Shown here: piece after piece, positions 52,521 through 61,433 of the stretch | Layout: every line of letters begins with the position of its first letter | Numbering within the stretch: the first letter of the stretch is position 1 | DNA from: Comamonas suwonensis | GTDB lineage: Bacteria; Pseudomonadota; Gammaproteobacteria; Burkholderiales; Burkholderiaceae_C | NCBI RefSeq assembly: GCF_012844455.2 | Contig: NZ_JABBCQ020000011.1 | Location: 1 to 64,000, forward strand | Length of the DNA stretch: 64,000 bases | Direction of reading: 5' to 3' | Program-made: the position numbers and the translations under genes | The notes under the pieces: model-generated | Seen by the model: the letters and a program-made list of their open reading frames with translations, nothing else | Database searches by the model: none | Told to the model about the DNA's origin: nothing

Positions 52521-55500
52521 ATGAATCTTTCAAAATTCTTCATAGACAGACCGATCTTTGCGGGTGTGCTGTCGCTATTGATGCTGATTGCCGGCTTGAT
52601 AGCGATGGGCGGTCTGCCGATCTCCGAGTACCCCGAGGTCGCGCCGCCGTCCGTGGTGGTGCGGGCCCAGTACCCGGGTGCCAATCCCAAAGTCATTGCC
52701 GAAACCGTAGCCACGCCGCTGGAGGAGCAGATCAATGGTGTGGAAGGCATGCTCTACATGGGCAGCCAGGCCACCAGCGACGGCGTCATGACGCTGACGG
52801 TGACTTTCCGCCTGGGCACCGACCCCGACAAGGCCCAGCAAATGGTGCAAAACCGGGTCTCGCAGGCCGAGCCGCGTCTGCCTGAGGAAGTGCGCCGCCT
52901 GGGCATCACCACGGTGAAAAGTGCCCCCGACCTGACCATGGTGGTGCACTTGGTATCGCCCAACAAACGCTATGACATCAATTACCTGCGCAACTACGCG
53001 GTGCTGAACGTCAAGGATCCACTGGCACGCATCGAAGGCGTGGGTCAGATTCAGATTTTCGGCGGTGGCGATTACGCCATGCGCGTGTGGTTGGATCCAC
53101 AGAAAGTGGCGCAGCGTGGTCTGTCGGCCAGCGATGTGGTGGCAGCGATTCGTGGCCAGAATGTGCAGGCTGCGGCCGGTGTGGTCGGTGCTTCGCCGGG
53201 TCTGCCGGGTGTGGACATGCAGTTGTCCATCAATGCCCAGGGGCGTTTGCAGACCGAGGAAGACTTTGGCGACATCATCGTAAAAAGCGGCGCTGATGGC
53301 GCGGTAACACGACTGCGCGATATCGGCCGATTGGAAATGGGCGCGGCAGACTATTCGCTGCGCTCGCTGCTCAACAACGATCCGGCTGTGGGCATGGGCG
53401 TGTTTCAGGCGCCTGGTTCGAATGCGCTGGAGATCTCGGCCAATGTGCGCAAGACCATGGACGAGCTCAACAAGAACATGCCGGAGGGGCTGGAGTATCG
53501 CATTGCCTATGACCCGACGCAGTTCGTGCGGGCATCGATTGAATCGGTGATTCACACACTGCTTGAAGCGATTGCTCTGGTGGTGATTGTGGTGATCTTG
53601 TTTCTGCAGACCTGGCGCGCCTCCATCATTCCGCTGCTGGCCGTGCCGGTGTCGGTGGTGGGCACTTTTGCCGTGCTGCATCTGCTGGGTTTTTCCATCA
53701 ATGCACTGAGCTTGTTCGGACTGGTACTGGCCATCGGTATCGTGGTTGATGACGCTATCGTGGTGGTGGAGAACGTGGAGCGCAATATCGAGGCCGGGCT
53801 TTCGCCCCGTGATGCCACGTACCGCGCCATGCGCGAGGTGTCTGGTCCCATCATCGCCATTGCGCTGGTGCTGGTGGCGGTGTTTGTGCCGCTGGCCTTC
53901 ATCAGCGGCCTGACAGGCCAGTTCTACAAGCAGTTCGCGGTGACGATTGCGATCTCCACTGTGATCTCGGCGATTAACTCGCTGACCCTCTCGCCCGCAC
54001 TGGCCGCGTTGCTGCTGCGCAGCCACGATGCGCCCAAGGATGCGCTGACGCGTGGCATGGATAGCGCTTTCGGCTGGCTGTTCCGTGGTTTCAATCGCCT
54101 GTTTCATCGTGGCTCCGAGGCTTACAGCGCTGGCGTGGGTCGCGTTATCTCACGCAAGGCGCTGATGCTGGTCATCTATGTGGCGTTGATTGCCGTGACC
54201 TTCGGTCTGTTCAAGGCCGTGCCTGCGGGCTTTGTACCAGCACAGGACAAGCAGTATCTGATCGGTTTTGCGCAACTGCCTGATGGCGCCACACTGGATC
54301 GCACAGACGAGGTGGTCCGCCGCATGGGCGACATCATGAAACAGAACCCCCATGTGGAAGACACCATTGCCTTCCCGGGTCTGTCCATTAACGGCTTCAC
54401 CAACAGCTCCAATTCCGGCATCGTCTTCGCCACACTCAAGCCCTTTGACGAGCGCAAGCGCGCCGACCAGAGCGGCGGTGCCGTAGCCGGTCAGCTCAAC
54501 CAGGCTTTTGGCAGCATTCAGGACGCGTTCATCGTGATGTTCCCGCCACCACCCGTGGCCGGTCTGGGGACGACCGGCGGCTTCAAGCTGCAGCTGGAAG
54601 ACCGCGCATCGTTGGGCTATGACCAGATGGATGCCGCCGTGAAGGCCTTCATGGCCAAGGCCTACGAGACGCCTGAACTCATGGGCATGTTCACGAGCTG
54701 GCAAGTCAATGTGCCGCAGTTGTATGCCGATATCGACCGGACCAAGGCGCGCCAGCTGGGCGTGCCGGTGACGGATATTTTCGAGACCATGCAGATTTAT
54801 CTGGGCAGCCTGTATGCCAACGATTTCAACAAGTTTGGTCGTACCTACAGCGTGCGCGTGCAGGCCGATGCGCCTTACCGTGCGCGTGCCGAGGATATCG
54901 GCATGCTCAAGGTGCGTTCCACCTCTGGTGAAATGATTCCGCTTTCTGCGCTGATGAAGGTGGATTCCACCTTTGGGCCTGAACGCGCCATGCGCTACAA
55001 CGGCTATCTCACGGCAGACATCAACGGCGGTCCAGCCCCCGGCTATTCGTCGGGGCAGGCCCAGGACGCCATCAAACGGATTGCTGCGGAGACATTGCCT
55101 CAGGGCATATCGTTTGAATGGACCGATCTGACCTATCAGGAAATTCTGGCCGGCAACTCTGCGATGCTGGTGTTCCCGCTGGCCATCTTGCTGGTGTTTC
55201 TGGTGCTGGCTGCGCAGTACGAAAGTCTGACGCTGCCCATCGCCATCATCCTGATTGTGCCCATGGGCTTGCTGGCGGCAATGGCCGGTGTCTGGCTCTC
55301 GGGCGGCGACAGCAATGTCTTCACACAGATTGGCCTGATTGTGCTTGTTGGCTTGAGTGCGAAGAACGCGATTCTGATCGTGGAGTTTGCCCGCGAGCTG
55401 GAGTTCGAGGGCCGCACCCCGGTGCAGGCCGCCATTGAAGCCAGTCGTTTGCGTCTGCGTCCCATCCTGATGACTTCGCTGGCCTTTGTGATGGGGGTTC

Positions 55501-55757
55501 TGCCACTGGTGGTGTCTAGCGGGGCGGGCTCTGAAATGCGCCGTGCCATGGGTGTTGCCGTGTTTTCCGGAATGATTGGGGTGACGGCCTTCGGCCTGTT
55601 CCTCACGCCCGTGTTTTATGTGTTGCTGCGCCGAATGGCAGGCAACCGCCCGCTCAAACAGCATGGTGACGTGCATGCGGATGTGCCTCAGCTGCACTCT
55701 GCTGGAGCAAGCCAAACACAGCACATGCCCGCCGCACCACGGGGTGAGCACGAATGA
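52521..55757 (+). CDS. RND multidrug efflux transporter (MexF/BpeF-like)
   Basis: A 1,078-residue inner-membrane proton antiporter. The N-terminus MNLSKFFIDRPIFAGVLSLLMLIAGLIAMGGLPISEYPEVAPP is typical of the HAE1 family and closest, by eye, to MexF and BpeF. The proton-relay pair is in TM4 (IGIVVDDAIVVVENVERN) and the TM10 Lys in GLSAKNAILIVEFA. Two large periplasmic pore/docking domains lie between TM1-2 and TM7-8. MexF-type pumps export chloramphenicol, trimethoprim and fluoroquinolones; the range here is unknown. The start codon lacks a good ribosome site. The stop overlaps the first ATG of the outer-membrane gene. Confidence 0.95.
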   Translation: MNLSKFFIDRPIFAGVLSLLMLIAGLIAMGGLPISEYPEVAPPSVVVRAQYPGANPKVIAETVATPLEEQINGVEGMLYMGSQATSDGVMTLTVTFRLGTDPDKAQQMVQNRVSQAEPRLPEEVRRLGITTVKSAPDLTMVVHLVSPNKRYDINYLRNYAVLNVKDPLARIEGVGQIQIFGGGDYAMRVWLDPQKVAQRGLSASDVVAAIRGQNVQAAAGVVGASPGLPGVDMQLSINAQGRLQTEEDFGDIIVKSGADGAVTRLRDIGRLEMGAADYSLRSLLNNDPAVGMGVFQAPGSNALEISANVRKTMDELNKNMPEGLEYRIAYDPTQFVRASIESVIHTLLEAIALVVIVVILFLQTWRASIIPLLAVPVSVVGTFAVLHLLGFSINALSLFGLVLAIGIVVDDAIVVVENVERNIEAGLSPRDATYRAMREVSGPIIAIALVLVAVFVPLAFISGLTGQFYKQFAVTIAISTVISAINSLTLSPALAALLLRSHDAPKDALTRGMDSAFGWLFRGFNRLFHRGSEAYSAGVGRVISRKALMLVIYVALIAVTFGLFKAVPAGFVPAQDKQYLIGFAQLPDGATLDRTDEVVRRMGDIMKQNPHVEDTIAFPGLSINGFTNSSNSGIVFATLKPFDERKRADQSGGAVAGQLNQAFGSIQDAFIVMFPPPPVAGLGTTGGFKLQLEDRASLGYDQMDAAVKAFMAKAYETPELMGMFTSWQVNVPQLYADIDRTKARQLGVPVTDIFETMQIYLGSLYANDFNKFGRTYSVRVQADAPYRARAEDIGMLKVRSTSGEMIPLSALMKVDSTFGPERAMRYNGYLTADINGGPAPGYSSGQAQDAIKRIAAETLPQGISFEWTDLTYQEILAGNSAMLVFPLAILLVFLVLAAQYESLTLPIAIILIVPMGLLAAMAGVWLSGGDSNVFTQIGLIVLVGLSAKNAILIVEFARELEFEGRTPVQAAIEASRLRLRPILMTSLAFVMGVLPLVVSSGAGSEMRRAMGVAVFSGMIGVTAFGLFLTPVFYVLLRRMAGNRPLKQHGDVHADVPQLHSAGASQTQHMPAAPRGEHE

Positions 55758-55789
55758 GCATCGAACGAACCCCAAAACAGGAGCCGATC

Positions 55790-57238
55790 ATGAAGAACTC
55801 TATGCTTTCGAGCCGCCTGCTGCCACTGGTCATGGCGCTGGTACTTGTCGGTTGTGCCAGCGTGCCCCAGAGCCTGCCAGAACTGGCTGAGGCTCCGGTC
55901 TTCAAGGAGCATGGCGTCACACCTCCCGCAGGATGGACGCAGGCCTTGCCTGCAGAAGCCCAGCAGCGTGGTCAGTGGTGGTTGGTATTTGCGGATCCGG
56001 TGCTTGATACGCTGGTGGAAAAAGCCAGCGTGGATAACCAAAGTATTCAGGCTGCGGCGGCTCGCCTGGCCGAGGCCCGTGCACTGGCGCGCAGCGCCAA
56101 TGCCCAGCGGCTGCCGCAGGTGGGCCTGGGTGGCGGCGTCAGCCGCGCTGCGGGTGCGGACAGAGCTACCGGTACCCAGCCTGCAACTTTGGGCAATGCC
56201 GGATTGAATGTGGCCTATGAGGTTGACCTGTTTGGCCGCATTTCTCAAGGTGTCGATGCGGCCCGGCTGGATGCGGAAGGACGCGAGGCCCTGCTGCAAA
56301 GCACACGCCTGGCCGTGCAGGCAGAAGTGGCTCAAACCTATCTGCAGCTGCGAGCCCTGGATGATGAGCGTGCGCTGATGCGCAAGACGGTCGATGCTTA
56401 CCGCGATACGCTGCGCCTGTCGCAGCGCCGCGAGCAAGCGGGCGATATTGCCGAGCTGGACGTGGCGCGCATACAGGCCGAGCTGTCGGCCACCGAGTCT
56501 GATGCGCTGGCGCTGGATCGTCAGCGTTCCCAGATGGAGCATGCGCTGGCGGTGCTGGTGGGTGATTCCGCATCGCGCTTTGACTTGCCAGGCAGCGAAT
56601 GGTTGACAGCCCTGCCCAGCATTCCGGCGGGCGTGCCATCAACGGTGCTGACGCGCAGGCCTGATATTTCTGCCGCTCAGCGTGCCGTGTTTGCGGCGCA
56701 GTTGCGAGTGGGCGTGGCCAAGACGGCCTGGTTTCCCAATATCTCGCTCACTAGTGCGGCGGGCTTTGCAGCACCGGATCTTGGCGATCTCTTCAAGTGG
56801 TCGGCGCGCTCCTGGGGCGTGGGTGCACTGCTGTCGCTTCCGGTCTTTGATGGCGGGCGGCGCGAGGCCGGTGTGCAGTCGGCCAGTGCGCAGCTGGATG
56901 CGGCTTTGGCAGCCTATCGTCAGCAGGCCCTGGTGGCATTTCAGGAAGTGGAGGATCAGCTGTCGTCCATCCGCATTCTGCAGGAACAGTCCACGGTACA
57001 GGCCCAGGCGGTAGTGGCCGCGCAGCGTGCGACCAGCCTATCGGATACGCGCTATCGCAATGGCTATGTCAGTCAGCTGGATTTGCTGGATGCGCGTCGC
57101 AGCGAGCTGCGCAACCGGCGCCAGGCCTTGCAGGTGAAATCTGCCCAGTACCAGGCAGCCGTGGGCCTGATTCGCTCGATTGGTGGGGCCTGGGACGTAC
57201 CGGGTAACGAAGTGCTGACGCAGGCCGCTTTGCGTTGA
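55790..57238 (+). CDS. Outer-membrane efflux lipoprotein (OprM/NodT family)
   Basis: A 482-residue TolC-like channel. The ATG at 55790 has AGGAG six bases upstream and starts a lipoprotein signal MKNSMLSSRLLPLVMALVLVGC; an ATG at 55754 that overlaps the RND stop would place 12 charged residues before it. The duplicated OEP domains are seen, including WWLVFADPVLDTLVEKASVDNQSIQAAAARL, LNVAYEVDLFGRI and LTRRPDISAAQRAVFAAQ. It completes a tripartite efflux pump. A bidirectional terminator follows. Confidence 0.94.
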   Translation: MKNSMLSSRLLPLVMALVLVGCASVPQSLPELAEAPVFKEHGVTPPAGWTQALPAEAQQRGQWWLVFADPVLDTLVEKASVDNQSIQAAAARLAEARALARSANAQRLPQVGLGGGVSRAAGADRATGTQPATLGNAGLNVAYEVDLFGRISQGVDAARLDAEGREALLQSTRLAVQAEVAQTYLQLRALDDERALMRKTVDAYRDTLRLSQRREQAGDIAELDVARIQAELSATESDALALDRQRSQMEHALAVLVGDSASRFDLPGSEWLTALPSIPAGVPSTVLTRRPDISAAQRAVFAAQLRVGVAKTAWFPNISLTSAAGFAAPDLGDLFKWSARSWGVGALLSLPVFDGGRREAGVQSASAQLDAALAAYRQQALVAFQEVEDQLSSIRILQEQSTVQAQAVVAAQRATSLSDTRYRNGYVSQLDLLDARRSELRNRRQALQVKSAQYQAAVGLIRSIGGAWDVPGNEVLTQAALR

Positions 57239-57254
57239 TGGACTGACGCGATGA

Positions 57255-57278
57255 AAAAGGCCCCTGCGGGGGCCTTTT
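57255..57278. terminator. Bidirectional terminator between efflux operon and mutL
   Basis: AAAAGGCCCC (57255-57264) pairs with GGGGCCTTTT (57269-57278) around TGCG. It serves the efflux operon and the converging mutL gene, whose stop is at 57283. Confidence 0.88.
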
Positions 57279-57282
57279 CTTA

Positions 57283-59574
57283 TTAGCGGCCGCGCAAAAA
57301 CAGCGCGTCCAGCTCTTTCATGGTCAGCTGGCGCCAGGTGGGGCGGCCATGGTTGCACTGGTCAGAGCGCTCGGTGACTTCCATCTGGCGCAGCAGTGCG
57401 TTCATCTCGTCCAGCGTGAGCTTGCGGTTGGCACGCACGGCACCGTGGCAGGCCATGGTGGCCAGAATTTCATTGCGTGCACGCTGTACCACGGTGCTGG
57501 CATCGTGCTGGGCCAGTTCTGCCAGTACGCTGCGGGCCAGCTCCACCGCATCACCCTGCGCCAGCGTGGCAGGCACGGCGCGCACAGCCAAGGTCTTGGG
57601 CGAGAAGGGCGAGACCTCCATGCCCAGCGCCAGCAAGGTGTCGGCATGGGCCTCGGCGGTGGCCACTTCTTCACGTGTGGCGGCGAAGGTCGCCGGAATC
57701 AGCAAGGGCTGGCTGGGAATGTTCTCTTCGCCATTTTCCGTATTCACCGCGTTCTTGAGCTGCTCATAGACGATGCGCTCGTGGGCGGCATGCATGTCTA
57801 CGATGATCATGCCTTGACTGTTCTCGGCCAGGATGTAGACGCCATGCAGCTGCGCCACGGCACGGCCCAGCGGCCAGACGGGGGCGGTGTCTGCGCTGGC
57901 TGGGGATGCGGTGGTGGCTGCTGCTGGTGTTGCGGCAACGGGTGCTGCAGCTGGTGCGGGTTGTGCCGCCACTTTTACTACCGATTCAATAGCTGCAGGC
58001 GCTTCTTGCACCTGCGCTACAGCCGCTTTTCGCTGAAAGTAGCTGGACTGGCCCGATGGACGCAGCTTGATGCCGTTGTCTTGCTCTACTGGGGCAGGAA
58101 CAGGGATAGGGGCTGGCACGGGCGCCGCAAAAGGCTTGGCCGAAGTGACAGGGGTAGCGACAGGCGCAGCCGGTGATTCCGCCACAGGGGCTTGCGCTGG
58201 CATGACTGGCGCGGTTACCGCTTCGGCTTCTGCTGCTGTCGTTGGCACTGTTTGCGCGATGGGTGCTGCTGGCGTTTCAGCCTCAACCACTGGCGTCTGC
58301 TCGCGCATGGGCTCCCAGAGCTTGGCCAGATCGCTGACCGGGTTGCCGATTACGGACTCACCAAAACTCATGCGCGTTTGCGGCCAGGCGGGGGCGGCGG
58401 CAGCTGCGGGCTTGGTCGCTGTGGCTGCAGGTTCGTCGCTCAGGCCGGGCTGGCGTGCGGCTTCTTGCGCAGCGGCTTCCACCATGGCCGCAGCGCGGGG
58501 TGCGGCCAGGGCATTCTCAATGGCGTGGCGCACGGCCTGATGCACTTCGCGGCTTTCGCGAAAGCGCACTTCGATCTTGGTGGGGTGTACGTTCACATCC
58601 ACGCGCGATGGGTCGATCTCGATGTACAGCGCGTAAATGGGCTGTTTGTTGCCGTGAAGAATGTCTTCATAAGCAGCGCGTGCGGCATGTGTCAATACCT
58701 TGTCGCGCACAAAGCGGCCATTGACGTAGCAGAACTGATGGTCGGGCTTGGAGCGCGAAGCGTCGGGCACGCCTGCGCGGCCGGTGACATGCACGGGGCC
58801 GGACCAGTGATCGACGATGACGGAGTTGGCGACAAATTTCTCGTTCAGCACATCGGCCAGTCGGCTGGCGATGGCTTCCTCGGGCGTGCCGGTGGCGGCG
58901 CGCCATTGCTCGACCAGCTTGCCTTCATGCCAGATGGCAAAGCCCACATCGGGGCGGGCCAGCGCGTGGCGGCGCACAGATTCAACGCAATGCGCCAGCT
59001 CGGTCGCATCGGTCTTGAGGAATTTGCGGCGGGCCGGGGTCGAGAAGAACAGCTCTTTGACTTCGACCGTGGTGCCTTGATTGCGGGCGGCAGGACGCAG
59101 CTCGCCACTGCGGGCGTCCAGCAGATAAGCGGTGTCTTGCCCGGCCGGGCGCGAGAAGATAGAGGTTTCAGACACCGAGGCAATGGCGGCCAGCGCCTCA
59201 CCCCGGAAACCCATGGTGGCTACGGTTTCCAGATCATGCAGATCGGTAATTTTGCTGGTGGCATGGCGGCGCAGGGCTACGGGCAGCTCGTCACGCGGAA
59301 TGCCGCAGCCGTCGTCTTCCACCGCAATCAGGCGCACACCACCGGCCAGAAGGCGCAAGGTGATCTGGCTGGCGCCGGAGTCCAGGGCGTTATCGACCAG
59401 CTCGCGCACCACGGATGCGGGGCGCTCCACCACCTCGCCGGCGGCGATCTGGCTGATCAGCTCATCGGGCAGGTCGCGAATAGGCCGACGCGGAGACTCC
59501 GCGGCCGTGGCCTGTGCAATGGTTTCGGAAGGGGTGGAAGAGAGTTCAGGGCTGGATGCGTTCACATCAATCAT
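57283..59574 (-). CDS. mutL: DNA mismatch repair protein MutL
   Basis: A 763-residue MutL, longer than the 615-residue E. coli protein because of a Pro/Ala-rich linker (about residues 370-580). The ATG at 59574 (MIDVNASSPEL) is used. GHKL ATPase motifs are intact: RELVDNALDSGA, VEDDGCGIP, ATSKI and TMGFRGEALAAIASV. The C-terminal domain contains DMHAAHERIVYE, matching the endonuclease motif DxHA(x)2E(x)4E, so it should nick DNA itself, unlike E. coli MutL. Part of the linker (57983-58030) resembles the dispersed type A repeat. Confidence 0.97.
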   Translation of the reverse strand: MIDVNASSPELSSTPSETIAQATAAESPRRPIRDLPDELISQIAAGEVVERPASVVRELVDNALDSGASQITLRLLAGGVRLIAVEDDGCGIPRDELPVALRRHATSKITDLHDLETVATMGFRGEALAAIASVSETSIFSRPAGQDTAYLLDARSGELRPAARNQGTTVEVKELFFSTPARRKFLKTDATELAHCVESVRRHALARPDVGFAIWHEGKLVEQWRAATGTPEEAIASRLADVLNEKFVANSVIVDHWSGPVHVTGRAGVPDASRSKPDHQFCYVNGRFVRDKVLTHAARAAYEDILHGNKQPIYALYIEIDPSRVDVNVHPTKIEVRFRESREVHQAVRHAIENALAAPRAAAMVEAAAQEAARQPGLSDEPAATATKPAAAAAPAWPQTRMSFGESVIGNPVSDLAKLWEPMREQTPVVEAETPAAPIAQTVPTTAAEAEAVTAPVMPAQAPVAESPAAPVATPVTSAKPFAAPVPAPIPVPAPVEQDNGIKLRPSGQSSYFQRKAAVAQVQEAPAAIESVVKVAAQPAPAAAPVAATPAAATTASPASADTAPVWPLGRAVAQLHGVYILAENSQGMIIVDMHAAHERIVYEQLKNAVNTENGEENIPSQPLLIPATFAATREEVATAEAHADTLLALGMEVSPFSPKTLAVRAVPATLAQGDAVELARSVLAELAQHDASTVVQRARNEILATMACHGAVRANRKLTLDEMNALLRQMEVTERSDQCNHGRPTWRQLTMKELDALFLRGR

Positions 59575-59643
59575 TCTAGGCTGGTGCGCAAGCCGGCTGG
59601 CGAGTGAGTTTTTGTGTGCGTGTTTTTGGCCAGCCAAAAACAA

Positions 59644-59668
59644 AAAGAGCTGCCATGAGCAGCTCTTT
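59644..59668 (-). terminator. Terminator of the glycine-zipper lipoprotein gene, beside a second palindrome
   Basis: AAAGAGCTGC and GCAGCTCTTT form a 10-bp stem with a 5-nt loop and a T-rich tail on the minus strand. Immediately left, GTTTTTGGC/GCCAAAAAC (59622-59641) is another near-perfect palindrome in the mutL leader. Confidence 0.75.
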
Positions 59669-59688
59669 ATCAGCCTCTGAAAGAGGGC

Positions 59689-59937
59689 TTAGTGGCGGTG
59701 ACCGCGGCCACCCTTGGTCAATTCATTGCCGACCAGCGCGCCGGCGGCAGCGCCACCGATGGTGCCGATAGGGCCGCCAAACAGCACATTGCCGACAGCG
59801 CCGCCCGCAACAGCGCCAGCGCCGATGCCCACTTGTTGACGGCTGGGGCCATGTGCGCAGCCACCCAGTGCCAGAGCGCCAGTGAGTGCGACTGCCAGAG
59901 TCAGGGCCTTGCCGTAGCGCGTAGTGATCTTGTTCAT
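59689..59937 (-). CDS. Glycine-zipper 2TM lipoprotein (OsmB-like)
   Basis: An 82-residue lipoprotein with signal MNKITTRYGKALTLAVALTGALALGGC. The rest is a glycine zipper: VGIGAGAVAGGAVGNVLFGG and IGTIGGAAAGALVGNELTKGG, ending in RGHRH. GAGAGGAA precedes the ATG. Glycine-zipper lipoproteins of the outer membrane are often stress-induced, but function is not established. A close paralogue is encoded at 61125-61340, on the other side of the DedA gene. Confidence 0.82.
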   Translation of the reverse strand: MNKITTRYGKALTLAVALTGALALGGCAHGPSRQQVGIGAGAVAGGAVGNVLFGGPIGTIGGAAAGALVGNELTKGGRGHRH

Positions 59938-60313
59938 GCTCGTATTCCTCTCGTCGTGCTAGTTGTGGGGAAGCGGTCCGGTCTTGCAGGCTCCCCAGAA
60001 TTGGGGACGTGCCAGACGCGGGACTTGCGGGCCTTGGGCCGTGTTCTGGACAGCAATGCACGGCTTGCTGTCTGACATCTCTACTGTGCCAGCAGAAAGG
60101 GCAAGCTGACGTATTGTTGACGTATAGATTTATCAAAACTTGTAACAAACACCGTTTTGATGCCTGTGATTGTTGCAAGGGGAAAGCAACTGTGCCCGGA
60201 ACATCAAAATCGCTAGCAGATCAGCGGCTCAGGTACAGGGGCTTCTGCCAGTCGAAGTACATTACGTGCCGGCATGCGCTGGTATGCCTCTTCTTAATTT
60301 TGAGGACTGTGTT
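59938..60313. other. 376-bp non-coding interval upstream of the DedA gene
   Basis: No gene is supported. It must contain the leftward lipoprotein promoter and the rightward DedA promoter. The most striking element is a pair of TGACGTAT direct repeats at 60107-60114 and 60118-60125, 11 bp apart (one helical turn). The second overlaps a possible -35 (TTGACG, 60117-60122), but no matching -10 is convincing. Confidence 0.5.
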
Positions 60314-60976
60314 TTGGAAATCATTCAGTTTCTGATCGACTTCATCCTGCATATCGACAAGCACCTGGAAGCATTTGTCGTCGCCTACGGCCCCTGGGTG
60401 TATGCCTTGCTGTTCATCATCGTGTTTGTGGAAACCGGCGTGGTGGTCATGCCCTTCCTGCCCGGTGATTCGCTGATGTTCATCGTGGGGGCGCTGTGCG
60501 GTGCCGGTTATATGAACTATCCGCTGGCCGTGGTCGTGCTGCTTGCGGCCGCCATTCTGGGCGACCAGAGCAATTACACGATTGGCCGCTACCTGGGGCC
60601 CAAGGTTTTCCAGTGGGAAGACTCGCGCTGGTTCAACCGCAAGGCCTTTGATCAGGCTCACAGCTTTTATGAGCGCTACGGCGGTGTGACCATCATCCTG
60701 GCGCGCTTCATGCCGTTTATTCGCACCTTTGCACCCTTTGTGGCCGGTGTGGCGCACATGGACCGTGGGCGTTTCAGCATGTTCAACGTGGTGGGTGCGA
60801 TTCTGTGGGTGGTGGGTATCAGCGCCGCAGGCTATTTCTTCGGGAATATGGAATGGGTGAAGAACAACCTGGAAAAAATCATCTGGGGTCTGATTCTGGT
60901 GCCCGGGCTGATTGCCATCATCGGCGCATGGCGTGCGGGCAAGGCAGAGAAGGCGGACAAGCCCAAGGCCGTTTGA
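60314..60976 (+). CDS. DedA family inner-membrane protein
   Basis: A 220-residue membrane protein. Translation starts at a TTG at 60314, supported by GAGGA at 60302-60306; the in-frame sequence upstream does not look coding. Family motifs are FVETGVVVMPFLPGDSLMFIVGAL, LGDQSNYTIGRYLG and RFMPFIRTFAPFVAGVAHMDRGRF, with the acidic and arginine residues needed for function in E. coli DedA members. The family acts in lipid (undecaprenyl phosphate or phospholipid) flipping and membrane homeostasis. Its exact substrate is not clear. Confidence 0.9.
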   Translation: MEIIQFLIDFILHIDKHLEAFVVAYGPWVYALLFIIVFVETGVVVMPFLPGDSLMFIVGALCGAGYMNYPLAVVVLLAAAILGDQSNYTIGRYLGPKVFQWEDSRWFNRKAFDQAHSFYERYGGVTIILARFMPFIRTFAPFVAGVAHMDRGRFSMFNVVGAILWVVGISAAGYFFGNMEWVKNNLEKIIWGLILVPGLIAIIGAWRAGKAEKADKPKAV

Positions 60977-60986
60977 TCTGCCGTTT

Positions 60987-61024
60987 TAATAGCGCCTAGC
61001 GCTTGTCGAATAAGCGCTAGAGCC
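60987..61024. repeat. Dispersed intergenic repeat, type A, with internal palindrome
   Basis: Starts TAATAGCGCCTAGCGCTT. TAGCGCTT (60997-61004) and AAGCGCTA (61012-61019) form a perfect 8-bp stem around a 7-nt loop, showing the inverted-repeat nature of the element most clearly. Confidence 0.6.
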
Positions 61025-61042
61025 TTGTTTGATGCACAAGAA

Positions 61043-61062
61043 AGCCCCGGCATGCCGGGGCT
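61043..61062. terminator. Palindromic terminator between convergent genes
   Basis: AGCCCCGGCA (61043-61052) is followed directly by its inverse TGCCGGGGCT (61053-61062), then TCTTT. It lies between the DedA gene and the convergent lipoprotein gene. Confidence 0.7.
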
Positions 61063-61124
61063 TCTTTAATGGGTGAGTGGTTGTGAAGGGTCGGCTGACG
61101 TCTCGAGGCTGGTGCTCGCGGAGC

Positions 61125-61340
61125 TTATTGGCGCTTGCCCACTTCGTTGCCAATCAGTGCACCAGCGGCTGCGCCGCCCACGGTACCCAGTGTGCCGCCA
61201 AACACGGCATTGCCCACCACGCCGCCAGCCACGGCACCCACACCGGTGCCAACTTGTGCATTGGTGGGAGAGGTAGAGCAGCCGGCCATGAAGAGGCTGA
61301 GGGCTGCAGAGATGGTTAACGCCAAGGTTCGCAGTTTCAT
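61125..61340 (-). CDS. Glycine-zipper 2TM lipoprotein, paralogue of 59689-59937
   Basis: A 71-residue lipoprotein, signal MKLRTLALTISAALSLFMAGC (lipobox MAGC), followed by VGTGVGAVAGGVVGNAVFGG and LGTVGGAAAGALIGNEVGKRQ. The mature part is nearly superimposable on the lipoprotein encoded at 59689-59937, so the two arose by duplication. AGGAGAG precedes the ATG. Expected location is the outer-membrane inner leaflet. Confidence 0.82.
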   Translation of the reverse strand: MKLRTLALTISAALSLFMAGCSTSPTNAQVGTGVGAVAGGVVGNAVFGGTLGTVGGAAAGALIGNEVGKRQ

Positions 61341-61433
61341 GAGGTCTCTCCTGTATCGCTGCCGCGAGGACAGCTTTTTGAAAACAGGCTTTGATAGTGA
61401 ACCTTGACGCGCGCTCTTTTAGTAGGAGATGGG

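Noticed and set aside
54150..55775. A 541-codon open frame antisense to the RND transporter gene
   Set aside because: Antisense shadow of a certain gene, composition atypical for protein.
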